Numbered from the stretch's first letter, positions 33,961 through 45,735 are shown. The stretch is 64,000 bases of DNA from Balaenoptera acutorostrata (GCF_949987535.1 NC_080064.1:40434282-40498281), one strand, 5' to 3'. The notes: generated from the letters alone by a model not told the origin. Numbers and translations: made by a program.

Positions 33961-36180
33961 TAAACTTAGAGAAAAAGATACACCATGCATTCACTAATCA
34001 TAAGAAAGCTGGGGTGGCTATCTTGATATAAAGTAGACTTCAGAAAAAGAAAGATTACCAAGGTTAATGTGGAACATTTCATATCGATTAAAAATTTGAT
34101 TTATGAAAAGATATATAAAATTAAATTGTATGCACCTAATAATACAATGTCAAAGTAATGAAGCAAAAAAATATATAACTGAATTTTGACACTTCCCTGT
34201 CAATAACTGATAAAATAAGCAGTCAAAAATCATAAAGGGTATAGATGTGGACAACAGCATTCAAGTAATTTGACCTAACTGACATTTACATAATACTCCA
34301 TCCAACAACAGAAGGATACACATTTTTTTCCAAGTGCACATGAAAACATTCATCAAGATAGATGATATCATGAACCATAAAACAAGTCTCAATAAACAAA
34401 AGGATATAGGGTCAATAGGCAAAAAAATCAACTTTATTTCTATATATTAGCACATTTTAAAACATTTAATACCATTTATAATATCATTAAAATCTTAGAC
34501 ATGTACTACCTAGGTATAAATTTAACAAAATATGTGTAAGACATGTATTCTGAAAACTACAAACATCATTGAAAGAACCGGAAAACCTAAACAGATGGAA
34601 AAATATACCAGTTAATGAATTGAAAGGTTCATTGTTAATTCTCCCAAAAGTGGTCCATAATCTCAGTGAAATCCCAAACACTAAGAAAACCAACAAAATT
34701 GACAATCAGGAGATAAATCCACTTTACGTGAAAATTAATTTACACAATCTGAAAATAATTTTAAAATAAGTATTTAGAGTCTTTCATCTAATAAGGGGAG
34801 AAAACTCCATAAAAAACAAAATTTATGAAATTAAAACAGGTAAAAATGTAAATATTTGGCATATGTTTAAAAAGAGACACTAAATGAGAAATCTTGGAAT
34901 ATGTAGTCAATGAAGTTAAAAATCTCAATAGAGAAAATTTAAAAATTTAATTTAATAAGTAAATTAGAATATAATACTGAAGAATTCTCCCAGAACAGGA
35001 GGATATAAAAATATTACACAAAAAAAAGCACTTAAGAAAGCAGAATAGATAAAAGTTCCAATATATGTCTAATAGCACTGTCAGAAGAAAAGAAAGAACA
35101 GCAGAAAAACAATATTCAAAGATATAAAAGCTAAGAATTTCCCCAAACTGCAGAATTCCATAAATTCTCAGATGGAAAGTACAAACTCAGTGGAAAACAA
35201 CAAACAGAAATGAATCTATAGTTCTATAATCATAGTGTACTAGAATACAACAAGGATAAAATGAAAATACATTATGATAGTAAAGATTTTAATATCTCCA
35301 TTACAATCTGGTAGAGGTTGCATGCAGACAAAAAATTTAATACGGAACTGAAGATATTTCAGAGAAAATAAATTTGATCTCATAATGGCAGATAGAGCCC
35401 TACAGCCAACAAATAAATTTATATATTATTTTCAAGTAAATAGAGAACATTCACAATAATTGGATTATTCATAAATATATTATATATATAATAATTGGAT
35501 AATAACACATAGGAAATCACCAACAAAAATAATCAATATCACACAGACTTCATTCAATACCCCTAATGCAATTAAATTAAAATACTACAATAAAAGAGTG
35601 TATGTATGTGTATGTATGTATGTATGGCGGGAAGGCGAGGGGGAAAAAGAGTATATACACACATATAAATCCTATATATCTTGAAATTAAAACAAACTCC
35701 TAAATAGCTCATAAGGTAAAGTAAAAAGCATAAAATAAATTTTATAAAAATTATAAAATATCTAGAACCAAATAATTTTAAAACAGTTTCATCAATCCCC
35801 TTAGAATGCCAGTTAAGCAGCACTTGCAAGTAAATCCAATGCCTTAAAGACAGATATTAAAACGAGAAAAGCAATGAAAAATAGGGAGAATAACACAAAA
35901 TTCAGAGTAGTGACTAGCCAAAGGAAGAAGGGAGGAGGGATTCTATTAGAAAGAGAGATACAGGAGACATAATTTTTTGTATGTCTGAAATATTTCAAAA
36001 TAAATGTTTTAATAATAAAAAACAAAAGCTAAATAAGTATTTGACTTATAGAGCTAATATCTCATCTATGAACACAAATGAAAGATGCTAAATATAAAAT
36101 TATGAATCAAATCCAACAAAATATAGTAAAAATAATACATCCTGACTAAAAAGAATCTATCATAGGAATGGAGAATGTGC
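33961..36180 (+). mobile_element. Patchwork of ancient L1 fragments
   Basis: 33961-34430 resembles the ORF2 endonuclease region ('aagaaagctggggtggct', 'gtatgcacctaataatac', 'ttccaagtgcacatgaaa'). 34430-34770 resembles the end of the reverse transcriptase ('aacctaaacagatggaaaaa', 'cccaaaagtggtccataatc'). 34980-35420 resembles ORF1. The rest is A/T-rich and unassigned. Boundaries are uncertain. Confidence 0.6.
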
Positions 36181-36296
36181 AACATCACAAAATGTGTCCC
36201 TTCTCTAGAACATGGGAACAATGTTATATAATAATCTCATTAGACTGAGGGAAAAGCATTCAATATAATTCAAAGCTCAGGATATTTTAAAAATTA

Positions 36297-36448
36297 GGGG
36301 GAATTCTCTGGCAGTCCAGTGGTTAAGGCTCCGCACTCTCACTGCCGAGGGCCCAGGTTCAATCCCTGGGCGGGAACTGAGATCCCACGTCCCACAAGCC
36401 ACGGGTGCAGCCATTAAAAAAAAAAAGGAAAAAAAAAAAAAAAAAAAG
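36297..36448 (+). mobile_element. Short CHR-2-like SINE
   Basis: 'gggaattctctggcagtcca', 'gtggttaaggctccgcac', B-box 'ggttcaatccc' and 'gatcccacgtcccacaagcc', then an A-rich tail. A different subtype from the 300-bp SINEs, shared with the truncated copy at 53976. Target duplication not clear. Confidence 0.82.
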
Positions 36449-36469
36449 GAATAGAAGGGGACTTTCTTA

Positions 36470-37895
36470 ACTCAATAAATGAAAATCCTACAGCCAATAT
36501 TATATTAGGTTGAAATATATGAAATTGTCATTTTTTTTTTTGTCAAAAAATGGCCCATTGTTAGCAATTTCATAAGATTCAATCTAATACTGGTGAAACT
36601 TCAGCGGGATAACTTAAAATAATGACAAGTATATGTACTATTATTCCCACTATTTAACATTATACTGGGATTCTAATCAAGGACATAAGTAATAAAAAGG
36701 AGAAAAAAAGAAAAAACATTGTACAAGAGAAGTCAAAACTGACTTTATTTACAAACATGATTTCCCACATAGAAAATCCAAATAACTTATATGAGATTTC
36801 AGCAATGTTGCTGAATACAAAATATGCAACAAAGACATGTACAAAAATGTTCACAGGAGCACAATTTGTAATATCCCAATACTGGGAAAAAAATGAAAAT
36901 GTCATCAACAATAGAAATGGATACAGAGGAACAGAATAGTTTTCCAAGGAAGACATACAAATAGCCAACAGGTACATGAAAAGATGCTCAACATCGCTAA
37001 TCATCAGGGAAATGCAAAGCAAACCCACAATTAGATATCACCTCACACAAGTCAGAGTAACTATCATGCAAAGACAAGAGATAACAAGTGTTGGTGAGGA
37101 TCTGAAGAAAAGGGAACCCTAAGACATTTCTGGTGGGAATGTAAATTGAGCATAGCCACTATGGAAAACAGTATGGAGGTTCCTCGAAAAATCTGAAATA
37201 GAATGACCATATGCTCCAGCAATCCCACTTCTGGATATACATCCAAAGGAATTGAAATCAGGATCTCATATCTGCACTCCCATGTTCACAATGGCATTAC
37301 TCACAACAGCCAAGATATGAAAACAACCTAAGTGTCCGTCAATGGATAATGGATGAATGGATAAAGAGCATGTGATATATATGTACCAATATTATTCAGC
37401 CATCAGGAAAAAGGAAATCCTGCCATTTGTGACAACTTGGATGGACCCTGAGGGCATCACGTTAAGTGAAACAAGTCAGAGAAAAACAAATAACTGTAAG
37501 ATATCACTTATATGTGGAATCTACAAAAGATAAACTCAGAGAAACAGAGAGTAGGATGGTGTTTACCAAGGATTCAGGAGGTGGGGGAAATGGGGAGATA
37601 TTTGTGAAAGGGTATAAACTTCCAGTTATAAGATTAACAAGTCTGGGTACTTAATGTACAGCACGGTGACGATAACTAATAACACTGTATATATACTTGA
37701 ATGTTGCTGAGAGAGTAGATCTTAATTGTTTTCACCACAAAAAAGAAATGGCAACTATGTGACAGGATGGAGATGGTAGCTAATACTATGGTAGTAATCA
37801 TTTTGCGATTTATAAACCTATCAAATCAACATACTGTACACTTTAAACTTATACAATGCTATCTGTCAATTATGTATCAGTAAAGCTGGGGGGGA
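36470..37895 (+). mobile_element. L1 3' half, plus strand
   Basis: ORF2 end and 3' UTR: 'catgaaaagatgctcaacat', 'tctggtgggaatgtaaattg', 'ccagcaatcccacttctgg', 'aaacaacctaagtgtccgtc', 'tattattcagccatcagg', 'gtaagatatcacttatatg', with a 3' end near 37890. Degenerate. Confidence 0.87.
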
Positions 37896-38240
37896 ACAAT
37901 AGAAAGGATAAAGAATTACTGCTTCACATAACAGCATGGATGAATTCTCACAAAGAAGTTATACGTAAAAGTGGAAGGAGGGAGGGAGGGGACGGAGGAA
38001 GGGAGGGAGAAAGAAAGAGGCTGACTTCAAAAGTTCAAAATTTGCTGTGATAGAAGTCAAGATAGTGGTTACCTCTGGGAGGGGAAGGGGGCCCGGTGGG
38101 GTGGCTGGAAGGGATGGAGCACAAGGAAGCAACCTGGGGTGCTGATAATATTCTAATTATCCATTTGGGTGGTAATTACACACTTTGGATTTGTGCACTT
38201 TCTGAATATATGCTATAGTTCTGTAAAAAGTTAACTTAAA
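37896..38240 (+). mobile_element. L1 3' fragment with purine-rich expansion
   Basis: 'acagcatggatgaattctca' and 'gatagtggttacctctggga' are L1 3' sequence. A (GGGA)n-like purine tract lies at 37973-38021. Confidence 0.6.
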
Positions 38241-39389
38241 GACTCAGCATTCTTTGTTTACCAGCAACAATAACAACAAAAAATAGAAAATAAAAACAAA
38301 AGGCATGACTAAAAAGAGCAAAAACAAAGTGAAAAAATAAGCTTCAACTAGAAGATCTTTGACATTTACATTACATATAACCAACAAAGGTTGGTGGTGT
38401 TCAAAATATATTTAACAAGAAAAAAATACTCTTATGTTCCTAAAGGGCAAAGGATATGAACTGGCTATTCACAGAAAAGGAAACCTCTAGGATTGGAGTT
38501 TGGAGTTATACAGCCACATTCTGGAAATGCCTGGAGACACTAAAAGCTAGAAGAACAAGGAAGTGTCTTCCCCAAGAGCCTTCTAAGGGAGCGCTGCCCT
38601 GCCAATACCTTTGTTTTAACTTCTGGGCTCCAGTAAATGTGAGAGAATAAATTTCTGTCTTTTAAGACTCCAAGTTTGAGGAAATTTGTTATGGAAGCCC
38701 TAGGAAATTAAACCAATTCCCTAAGACTTGGTAGTTCCATTTCTAAATCTATTCCCTAGAGCACTGGGTCTCTACAAGATCCAACACGCTCCTTTTACAA
38801 CTAATATTTTGCAATTTACCCATACACATAACTAAAAAATAAACCAATGCCATAACTGAAAAAAATACAAAAATAATTTATAATAAATTATATATTTCTA
38901 TGTGTAAATGCTCAGGCAGAACTAAGCTAGAAGATACAATATTTGCACCTATTCACAGAATCAACATGAACTGGTCTGTTTCAAAAGCAGAATGATAGGT
39001 GTCACGTATGGGCAGCTCAAACACAAGCAGAGTTGCCACTGATGCCATGATTTTCTGAAAGAGTAAACTCTTACCAGAGTTCCGAACAAAACAAAGTACA
39101 CTCTTTCCTCAATTTACATGGTAACTGCATTACTGGACAATTCACTGTATTTAAAACATTTTTTTTTCCAAAAAAACAGACTTTGTGTTTACACATAAAA
39201 CAGTTAGGTTCTTAATCTCTAATAATTATAAACAGGTTCTCATATACATATTCAATGGGACAGTCAAGTCATGCAGAATACCAGATAATCAACACCAATA
39301 GGACCCCCCCCCCAACCACTATGGCAAACAAGGTAGCCCACAAATTTCTAGAATGCTCCCTAGGGCACAATACCTGCTCTTGAGAAAAA
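38241..39389. other. Unclassified intron 1 sequence
   Basis: No gene. 38450-38700 ('tctgggctccagtaaatgtg', 'aataaatttctgtcttttaa') resembles the 3' end of a MaLR-type LTR, but only weakly. Confidence 0.35.
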
Positions 39390-39970
39390 CTGACTCATGG
39401 ACACCAGAAGGTATGTTCAAATATTCTCATTGCAACATTGTTTGTAATATTAAAAAAGAGGAAAACTGGTATTTAAAAGTCCATCAATAGGGGAATAAGG
39501 ATTAAATCACTGTCATATAAATATACAGCATTACATAACAATTAAGGAAATTAACTAGATCTGTAAGAATCAATACTGACAAATTTCAGAAACAGTGAAG
39601 TGGAAAAAACAGATCTGCAGAAGGATACCTACAGTATGATACCATTTGTGTAAAGTTTTAAAACAGAACAATAGTATACGTAGTACGTAGGCGTACACAA
39701 ATATGTAGTAAGCTTACAAAAACATGAATGAAAAGAATACACTCCAACTTCAGAATATTGATTATGTTACCTCTAGGAAGGGACGGAGGAAAATTGGCCT
39801 CAGCAAGAGGTGCAAAGGGGCCTTAACTACATCTGTAACATTTTATTTCTTAAAAACAAAAATCTGCAGGAAACATGTAAAATGAGGATTTATTAAATCA
39901 GGGTGGGGGGAGATCACAGTATTTAGGTTTTCTTTTTCTGTAAGTTTGAAGTACTTTAAAGTTTTAAAAA
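39390..39970 (+). mobile_element. Ancient L1 3' fragment
   Basis: 'cattgcaacattgtttgtaa', 'gtccatcaataggggaataa', 'cagtatgataccatttgtgt' and 'tatgttacctctaggaaggg' are L1 3' features. Confidence 0.72.
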
Positions 39971-40735
39971 GTCTGTATTCCAGGGAAATTTACCACCAAC
40001 TGCAGGATAACTGAGTAAGAAAACCAGAAAACGATCACGAATGTTCAGATGAACTGTGATTGAAAAGTACCTAGATCTCTTTGCCTCAATGCTATCAATA
40101 ATTTGAGTGAGGTAACGAGGTGAGGTGAGTATAGAGAAGAAAAATGGGAATTATACAATACAGACTAACCCAAAACTGACACTATTCAGGTAAAGCAAAT
40201 TGGCTGATTTTATTGCCCAGGCATTGGGCTTTACTCTTGTACCTCCAATTTCTTCCTTCTATATTCCTAAAAAAATCTCATGAAAACTTCACTACTGAAT
40301 AAGAAGAAGAAGTTAGAGAGAAGAAGCAGCAAATATAGTTTTTCATATCAAAGATAAGATGCTTCAAATATTAAAAGTGTAAGTGATGGGAAATATAATT
40401 TTTGGCTGCTCTTTAAAAACAAGTTACTTTGGCATATTACATCATTCTCCCAAGATTCCTTGAGAAAAGTCACACTTTCTTCCCAGCAACATATTTTCTC
40501 TCAAAGCACGGCTCTGTTGAGCAACACAAAGTATTGCGTTATACACCAAAACCTTTCATGTTTACTATGTTTTTGCTCTCATATTACCACAGTATTAAAC
40601 ATGAGATACCACAAATACAAGACTGCAGCAGAAAAATAAACATGGAAAGGGGAGAATGGAATGAAGTGCCACACTTTCAATAGGCAGGTAGAAATAAAAC
40701 ACCTAATTTCCAGTTTAGAAGAACAAATTAAATAT
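39971..40735. other. Unclassified intron 1 sequence
   Basis: No gene or clear repeat recognised. Confidence 0.35.
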
Positions 40736-41240
40736 CACCACGATGGGAAAAAATTCAGACAATAACACAACATGGGATATTCTGTATCCGAGCCTGGTCT
40801 GAATGTTCATAGTAGCTTTATCCATGACAACCACAACCTGGTAACAAGCCAAATAATCAACAATAAAGAGAATGGGTAAACATGTTGTGGTGTACGATAG
40901 AACATGATACAAATCATATGATAGAATGCTACCCCACAATATAAAGGAACGACCGATAGGCACAGCACATGAATGAGTCTCAAAAATACAATGAACAAAA
41001 GAAGCCCACACAAAGTATTACACACTATATAGCTCATTTAATATGATGTTCAAGTACTGGCAAACTAATCTTCACTGATAGAAATCAGAAGAGGAGTTCC
41101 CTCTGCGTGGGGCTTAAAAGGGGGAACAAGGGAATTTACTGTGGCGATGGAAGTGTTCTAAATCTTGATCCAAATAATGGTTGTATGAGTGTATGAATTT
41201 AAATCCACAGGGGGGGAAAACATTGTGGGAATGAAAAAGT
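40736..41240 (+). mobile_element. Ancient L1 3' fragment
   Basis: 'gaatgttcatagtagcttta', 'caacctggtaacaagccaaa', 'gaacaaaagaagcccacac', 'gcgatggaagtgttctaaat' are degenerate L1 3' end sequence. Confidence 0.75.
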
Positions 41241-41652
41241 AGAACTGCTGTATGTTAAAATGGACTAAAACAACCTAACGACCAAATGCAACATGTAAAC
41301 TCTGAATGGATCCTGGTCTGAAAAAGCTATCTATACAAGCCATTTTTGTGACAACTAGGAAAACTTGAAAATGGACTAGATACTAAGAAATTATGGATAA
41401 TTATCTTAGGTGTGATAATAGTATTGTGGTTATTTAGAACAATGTCCTTATTTTTAGAAGATATATGCTGAAGTATTTAGGAGTCTCATGGCAAAAATTT
41501 ACTTTCACATTTTTAGTAAAAAATATTTATTATTATAGATATACAAATATACAGATATATCAAATTAATGTACATAGGTCATGGAATATATTCATTATAC
41601 TATTCTCCCAACTACTCTGTATGTTTGAAAAATGTCAATAAAAAGTTGAGGG
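41241..41652 (+). mobile_element. Unnamed recurring interspersed repeat, copy C
   Basis: 'gaatggatcctggtctgaaa', 'tttgtgacaactaggaaaac', 'ggtgtgataatagtattgtg', 'aatgtccttatttttagaag' and a 3' end 'aaaaatgtcaataaaaagtt'. The best preserved of four copies in this window. Confidence 0.55.
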
Positions 41653-42053
41653 GGGGCTTCCCTGGTGGCGCAGTGGTTGGGAATCTGCCTGCCAATGCAG
41701 GGGACACGGGTTCGAGCCCTGGCCTGGGAGGATCCCACATGCCGCGAAGCAACTAAGCCCGTGAGCCACAACTACTGAGCCTGCGCGTCTGGAGCCTGTG
41801 CTCCGCAACGAGAGAGGCCACGATAGTGAGAGGCCTGCGCACCGCGATGAAGAGTGGCCCCCGCTCGCCGCAACTGGAGAAAGCCCTCGCACAGAAACGA
41901 AGACCCAACACAGCCAAAAATAAATAAATAAATTTATTAAAAAAGAAAAATGTCTATTAGCCAGCAGCAACTTCACTGGATTCCTTCTCTCCAACAATAT
42001 TCCCCCACCAACAATTCCACAAATAACTATGCCTCATTATTAAAAAAAAAAAA
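41653..42053 (+). mobile_element. CHR-type SINE carrying a 3' transduction
   Basis: The SINE runs from about 41653 ('ggggcttccctggtggcgca') to an (aata)n tail near 41940. About 100 bp of unrelated sequence then leads to an A16 tract. The 12-bp target duplication aaaagttgaggg lies at 41641-41652 and at 42054-42065, beyond the extra sequence, so the whole 401 bp inserted at once. No TTTT run occurs between SINE and final tail, consistent with pol III read-through. Confidence 0.88.
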
Positions 42054-42065
42054 AAAAGTTGAGGG

Positions 42066-42420
42066 AAAAGAAGATGCCAACTTACCTAGAGTGATCTTCA
42101 GGATACATTAAGGAAAGAAAACAAGCAAAGTGCAGACCAGCTTATATAATATGCTACCTATTGTGAAGGAAAGTAAAAATATATATATGGGAAGGGGAGT
42201 GTACAGTGTGTGTGTGTATCTATTTGATTATATTACAAAGGGAAATACTAGAAGAATAAATCAGACACCAATAAAAATGGTTACCTACAGCAGATGAAAA
42301 TAGATGGAAAACAGGTTTGAAAAGGGCTGGAAATGAGACTTCTCAGAGTGTATCATTTTATACAGTTTTGACTTTTATACCCCATAAATGTAAAGAATTA
42401 AATTAAATTGAAAAAAATGA
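42066..42420 (+). mobile_element. Ancient L1-like 3' end
   Basis: 'cttatataatatgctaccta', 'aaaatggttacctacagcag' and 'cttttataccccataaatg' resemble old L1/HAL1 3' ends. Moderate confidence. Confidence 0.5.
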
Positions 42421-42879
42421 AATTAAAAAAAAATGAAATTGAAAAGATGTTTAAAATATCTATGCTCACATTAATTCCTCTATTCAATCAAAGCCAAATC
42501 AATCAAGCTTGTTTAATGTGTATGGTTATTAACGGTCTTTTTTGCTCCTTCTGAGCATCAGAGTCATTTAATGGGGTTTTTGCTGGTCAGAAAACTTAGC
42601 ATCTTGCTGCAGATCTGCCCCTAAATAGTTGCGCAAACCTAGAAAAATATTTAGTCAAGCTAAGCCTCAATTTTCTCACCCATAAAAAGAAATTCAATCC
42701 AATGAAAGCTAAGATTTCTTAGAACTGTAAAATTCTGTGGTTCAAATGTCTGTTGAAAAAAATGAAATAGGAATGTTTCCACCTGCATAATTTTTTAAGC
42801 CACGATGAACAACAAAGCTCCATTATACAGCCATTCACTTTCCGCCTGACAACTAATACTGGGGAGAAAGGGTAGTGAA
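42421..42879. other. Unclassified intron 1, possible MIR trace
   Basis: 'aagcctcaattttctcaccc' near 42662 could be a MIR core trace. Otherwise nothing recognised. Confidence 0.3.
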
Positions 42880-43561
42880 ATAACTTTTCTCTCTCTGACC
42901 CCTTCAGGCAGTAGTCAGTTACCACGAAGTACTTGCTCTAAGCAGGTCTGGACTGGCCAAGGAAGGAAAGCAACATCCGGCCTGTCAGGCAGCTGCTCTC
43001 ACCAGGCTGCTAAACTGCATTGGTTAGCAGAAGAGGAAGAAGCAGCCGGTAACAAAGTCTAAAGAGGCTGAACTCCGGAGTTTTACTAACTGTCCCGGGC
43101 GCAGCGGCTCAGGAAGCTTAGTGTATTCTTCTGCCAAATGAATCCAGCCTTTACAAAAAGGCTGCCAAGCTTTGGCAGCTGTGGGATGAAAAAAACATCT
43201 GAAGCCAAAACTATAGAGTTTCTGACAGTGCAGTGAGTAAAATCTCTGCAGCCTTAAAGATAAAGCGACAGTGCCAGAAACTTTCTTCTCCACGCCTGCC
43301 TCACCCTCTGCCCTACCCGGCCTTCCTTTCTTTAAGACCTAGCCAAAGACCTAAAACAGTCCTGTGACTTCCCTGGAGGTTTCAGGGACTGTGCTACAGC
43401 GGCCTCATTGTAATGTGAGGAAAGACAGCAAGGAAAGCAGAGGATGCTTTGGGGTGGGGGGATGGAGAGCCTTGACTGCAGGGCGTGCAGGAAGGAAGTG
43501 GGGAGGGCTACTCTATGCAGCACCCAGAGGAATGGTGTTGGCTATTTAAGCACACACACGT

Positions 43562-43597
<36 letters not shown>

Positions 43598-44579
43598 GCT
43601 GGGAGATGAAAGAGATGAGAAATAAAAGGACTTAGAGAAGTGGAAAAAGAAAAAAAAGGACTGAAGGAGGAATTTTGTTTCCAAACTGCCTGCAGGTCTA
43701 AAATGGAGGTATGGAAAGACTTTTGGGGGGATTTCCTCTAGAAGAGAGAGGCTGGAGATTTCATCTGAAGAGGAGAATGAGAGGGTCCTGTAAAGAACGA
43801 GGGGGAAGGAGATCAAAACCCCTTGGAAGGGTCTTGTGAGATTATTCTGAGGGATGGCGTTTGCTCATGGCATGGGGAGGTCCAAGGCCCTTCACTTGAG
43901 GAAGGGCAGGGGGTCCTCTGCCTCAGCTGGATTTCCACAGCAAGCTGGGGGACACCATCCTCTTCGGCATGTCTGGAGAGTGACTGGGTGGGGCTGAAGG
44001 TCCTCTGGAGCAAGTTTAGAGAATTAGTAGTGTCTCTCTAAAAGCTCGTGCCTTTCTTGGAGTGAAGGGAAGGATAGGGGTTCCTTCTCAATATCGGGAG
44101 AGTTTGGGGGCTGGAGGGACCTGAAATGGTTTCCGAGGTATCGGCCCTGGGGTAGATGGCAAGGTGCTGTGTGCAATGATGACACATTTCGGTTGTGGGG
44201 TGTGGGGACTCTACTTTGAGAGGAAAGGCCCCTTCACTAATCAGAACCTTGTTAATCTGTCTGAAAGAATCCGCCAGCCGTGATCTGGGAGGAAAACCAC
44301 CCCACCCCGCCCCCGAAGACTGGGGAAAAGTCGGGCCAGTAATACTCTCACTAAAAGAACTGGAGCAGAGAAGAGGAATTTTAAAAGAAGCCTCTTGCCC
44401 CACCCCAATTCACTGGAAAGTTAAGAGAGGAGAGAGGAGGACTTTCTAAAGTGGTTTGGAAAGGATTTGAAGGAACGCGAACTGGAAGCTGGGAGGAAGC
44501 TAGCGGAGCTGAGGTGGAGGGGTTCGGTAGGGGGCGTCAGGCCTCTGTGTGGCTGGAGTGGGAGGGCGTTCGTGATTTT
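42880..44579. other. Mostly non-repetitive promoter-proximal part of intron 1
   Basis: This stretch lacks clear transposon signatures except a (CA)n microsatellite. Base composition rises in G+C toward the CpG island. Open frames on both strands are short and not supported as genes. It is a reasonable place for regulatory elements, but no specific site is claimed. Confidence 0.4.
43563..43592. repeat. (CA)n microsatellite
   Basis: About 15 CA units in tandem, in SPATA6 intron 1 roughly 1.2 kb downstream of exon 1. Confidence 0.95.
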
Positions 44580-44756
44580 GAGGTTGGGGAAGAGCCAAGT
44601 GACACGGGATCAAAGCTCCATAGGGATGATTCGGGGGTTGGAGAAGGTTTCGCGGTGACCCGGGGTTCTCGGAAGTGAACGGAGGCGGCGTCCCGAGTAA
44701 ATTCCGGGGGCTGACGACACCCAGGCGGCGGCGATGGGGGCGCGACCGGTACTCAC

Positions 44757-44807
44757 AGAGCGGATCTCCAGCGCCAGGGCGCACTGCAGCGCCTTCACCT
44801 TCGGCAT
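44757..44807 (-). CDS. SPATA6: SPATA6 coding exon 1 (start codon to first splice donor)
   Basis: Read on the minus strand, ATG at 44807 opens a 17-codon segment, MPKVKALQCALALEIRS, ending at 44757 before a canonical donor GTGAGT (44756-44751). This matches the N-terminus I know for SPATA6, a protein of about 490 residues that builds the sperm head-tail connecting piece; mouse knockouts make headless sperm. The frame stays open past the donor, but those codons are intronic. Joining to exon 2 gives ...EIRS-VTCPG..., with intron 1 in phase 0. The exon lies inside a CpG island, as expected for a first exon, and a 5' UTR must extend to the right (above 44807) by an undetermined amount. The N-terminal region of SPATA6 forms a conserved predicted C2-like domain, of which this is the first strand. 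Identification is firm because three separate exons agree. Confidence 0.94.
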
Positions 44808-45180
44808 CCGCGCAGGGCTTGGGCGGCGGGGCGGGACCCCGGCCGCGGACCCGAGGGAGGCGAGGAGACGCGGGTCGGGACGGGGACGTGGAGAAGACGA
44901 GGTGACGGCGGCGGTAGCAGCTGTTCCCCCAGGCCGGGGCCCGCGGTCCAGCCTGGGTCCCGCCCGAGCGGCAGCCGTGCGCGGGGCGCGGACTCGTTGT
45001 CATGGCAGCCGGGAGGGGCGGGGCCGGAAGAGAAGCTAGCGGGGACGCGCCGGAGCTGCCGCTCGAGGGCGAGCGGCTGGGGGCGGGACTCAGCGAACGC
45101 CGGGCGGGGCGGGGCCGCTCGAGGAGGCGGGGCTTCCTAAGGGGCGGGGCGAGGCGGGGTGGGGAGGGGCATTTCGTCTG

Positions 45181-45188
45181 TGACGTCA
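45181..45188. promoter_or_regulatory. Consensus CRE palindrome (CREB/CREM site)
   Basis: A perfect TGACGTCA lies at the outer edge of the CpG island, about 375 bp upstream of the SPATA6 start codon. CREM-tau drives many post-meiotic genes through such sites, and SPATA6 acts in spermatids, so the site is a plausible regulator. Binding is inferred, not shown. Confidence 0.7.
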
Positions 45189-45224
45189 AACTATGGGCCC
45201 AAAGCCAGAAGACGAGAATAGCTG

Positions 45225-45232
45225 TATAAAAG
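45225..45232 (+). promoter_or_regulatory. TATA box pointing away from SPATA6
   Basis: TATAAAAG occurs on the plus strand 36 bp after the CRE. It could direct a divergent transcript starting near 45255, inside or just before a MIR element. No convincing coding exon follows; a short open frame after 45303 lies in the MIR. Confidence 0.45.
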
Positions 45233-45237
45233 GACAG

Positions 45238-45490
45238 TGCGCAGGTCAGGGTGCTGGACTTAGGAGCCCTGAGTTCCAACGTGACAGTGGCAACTTGAGC
45301 TAGTGGCGTCCCCCTGCGGCCTCAATTCCCCAACTGTAAAGAATAATAACGATTATTCGTTCTCTTATTTGAATTTCCTTACAGTGTTCAAAGCCAGTAT
45401 GAGAAAACAGGATTGGAGAAGAGACGTGCTCAGTTCAAAGGCAGAACCAGGACTAGACCTCAGGAGCTCTCAAGTAAAACTCAGGTTGCC
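45238..45490 (+). mobile_element. MIR SINE abutting the SPATA6 CpG island
   Basis: 'gtgctggacttaggagccct', 'gagttcca', 'cctcaattccccaactgtaa' and 'agaataataacgattatt' follow MIR order on the plus strand. The tail becomes unclear after about 45400. Confidence 0.72.
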
Positions 45491-45735
45491 TCCCTGAGAA
45501 GAGGGGCCTCAATCAAATCACCTTCCTCTTCCAAGTCTCCTATTATGCGATTCTTTGTTAGTGCGTCGCCCCCCTCCCTTCAAGGTTTCCCGTCTAATCA
45601 CCTGTGTATACATCTCAGTGTATATTGTTTTAAGTTGAACTGTCAATGAGGGGCCAAAAATAGGTCCAGTTGCAAAGTGGCTGGGCCATAGACCATCGAT
45701 GATTAAGGAAATCTAAGAGATTGCCCAAGCCAATC
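45491..45735. other. Unclassified upstream sequence
   Basis: No gene or repeat recognised. Confidence 0.35.

Larger units (their letters stand above)
19920..44756 (-). other. SPATA6: SPATA6 intron 1
   Basis: A phase-0 intron of about 24.8 kb between exon 1 (donor GTGAGT) and exon 2 (acceptor TTTCAG). Most recognisable L1 and SINE copies inside are on the plus strand, antisense to the gene, the common bias for long introns because sense L1 copies carry premature poly(A) signals. Confidence 0.88.
44580..45195. promoter_or_regulatory. SPATA6: CpG island and core promoter region of SPATA6
   Basis: CpG dinucleotides, nearly absent elsewhere, become frequent from about 44580 to 45195, in very G+C-rich sequence. 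Sp1-type GC boxes appear at 45015-45023, around 45101-45115, 45126-45133 and 45141-45150, with an ETS-type CCGGAAG at 45024-45030. There is no obvious TATA box for the minus-strand gene, so dispersed initiation between about 44830 and 45100 is likely. The edges are by eye. Confidence 0.85.

Noticed and set aside
44734..45229. Plus-strand open frames in the CpG island
   Set aside because: Arg/Gly-rich, no known domain, and explained by base composition.
44500..45279. 259-codon minus-strand open frame across the CpG island
   Set aside because: High G+C makes stops rare. The real coding part in this area is the 17-codon SPATA6 exon in another frame, which ends at a splice donor.
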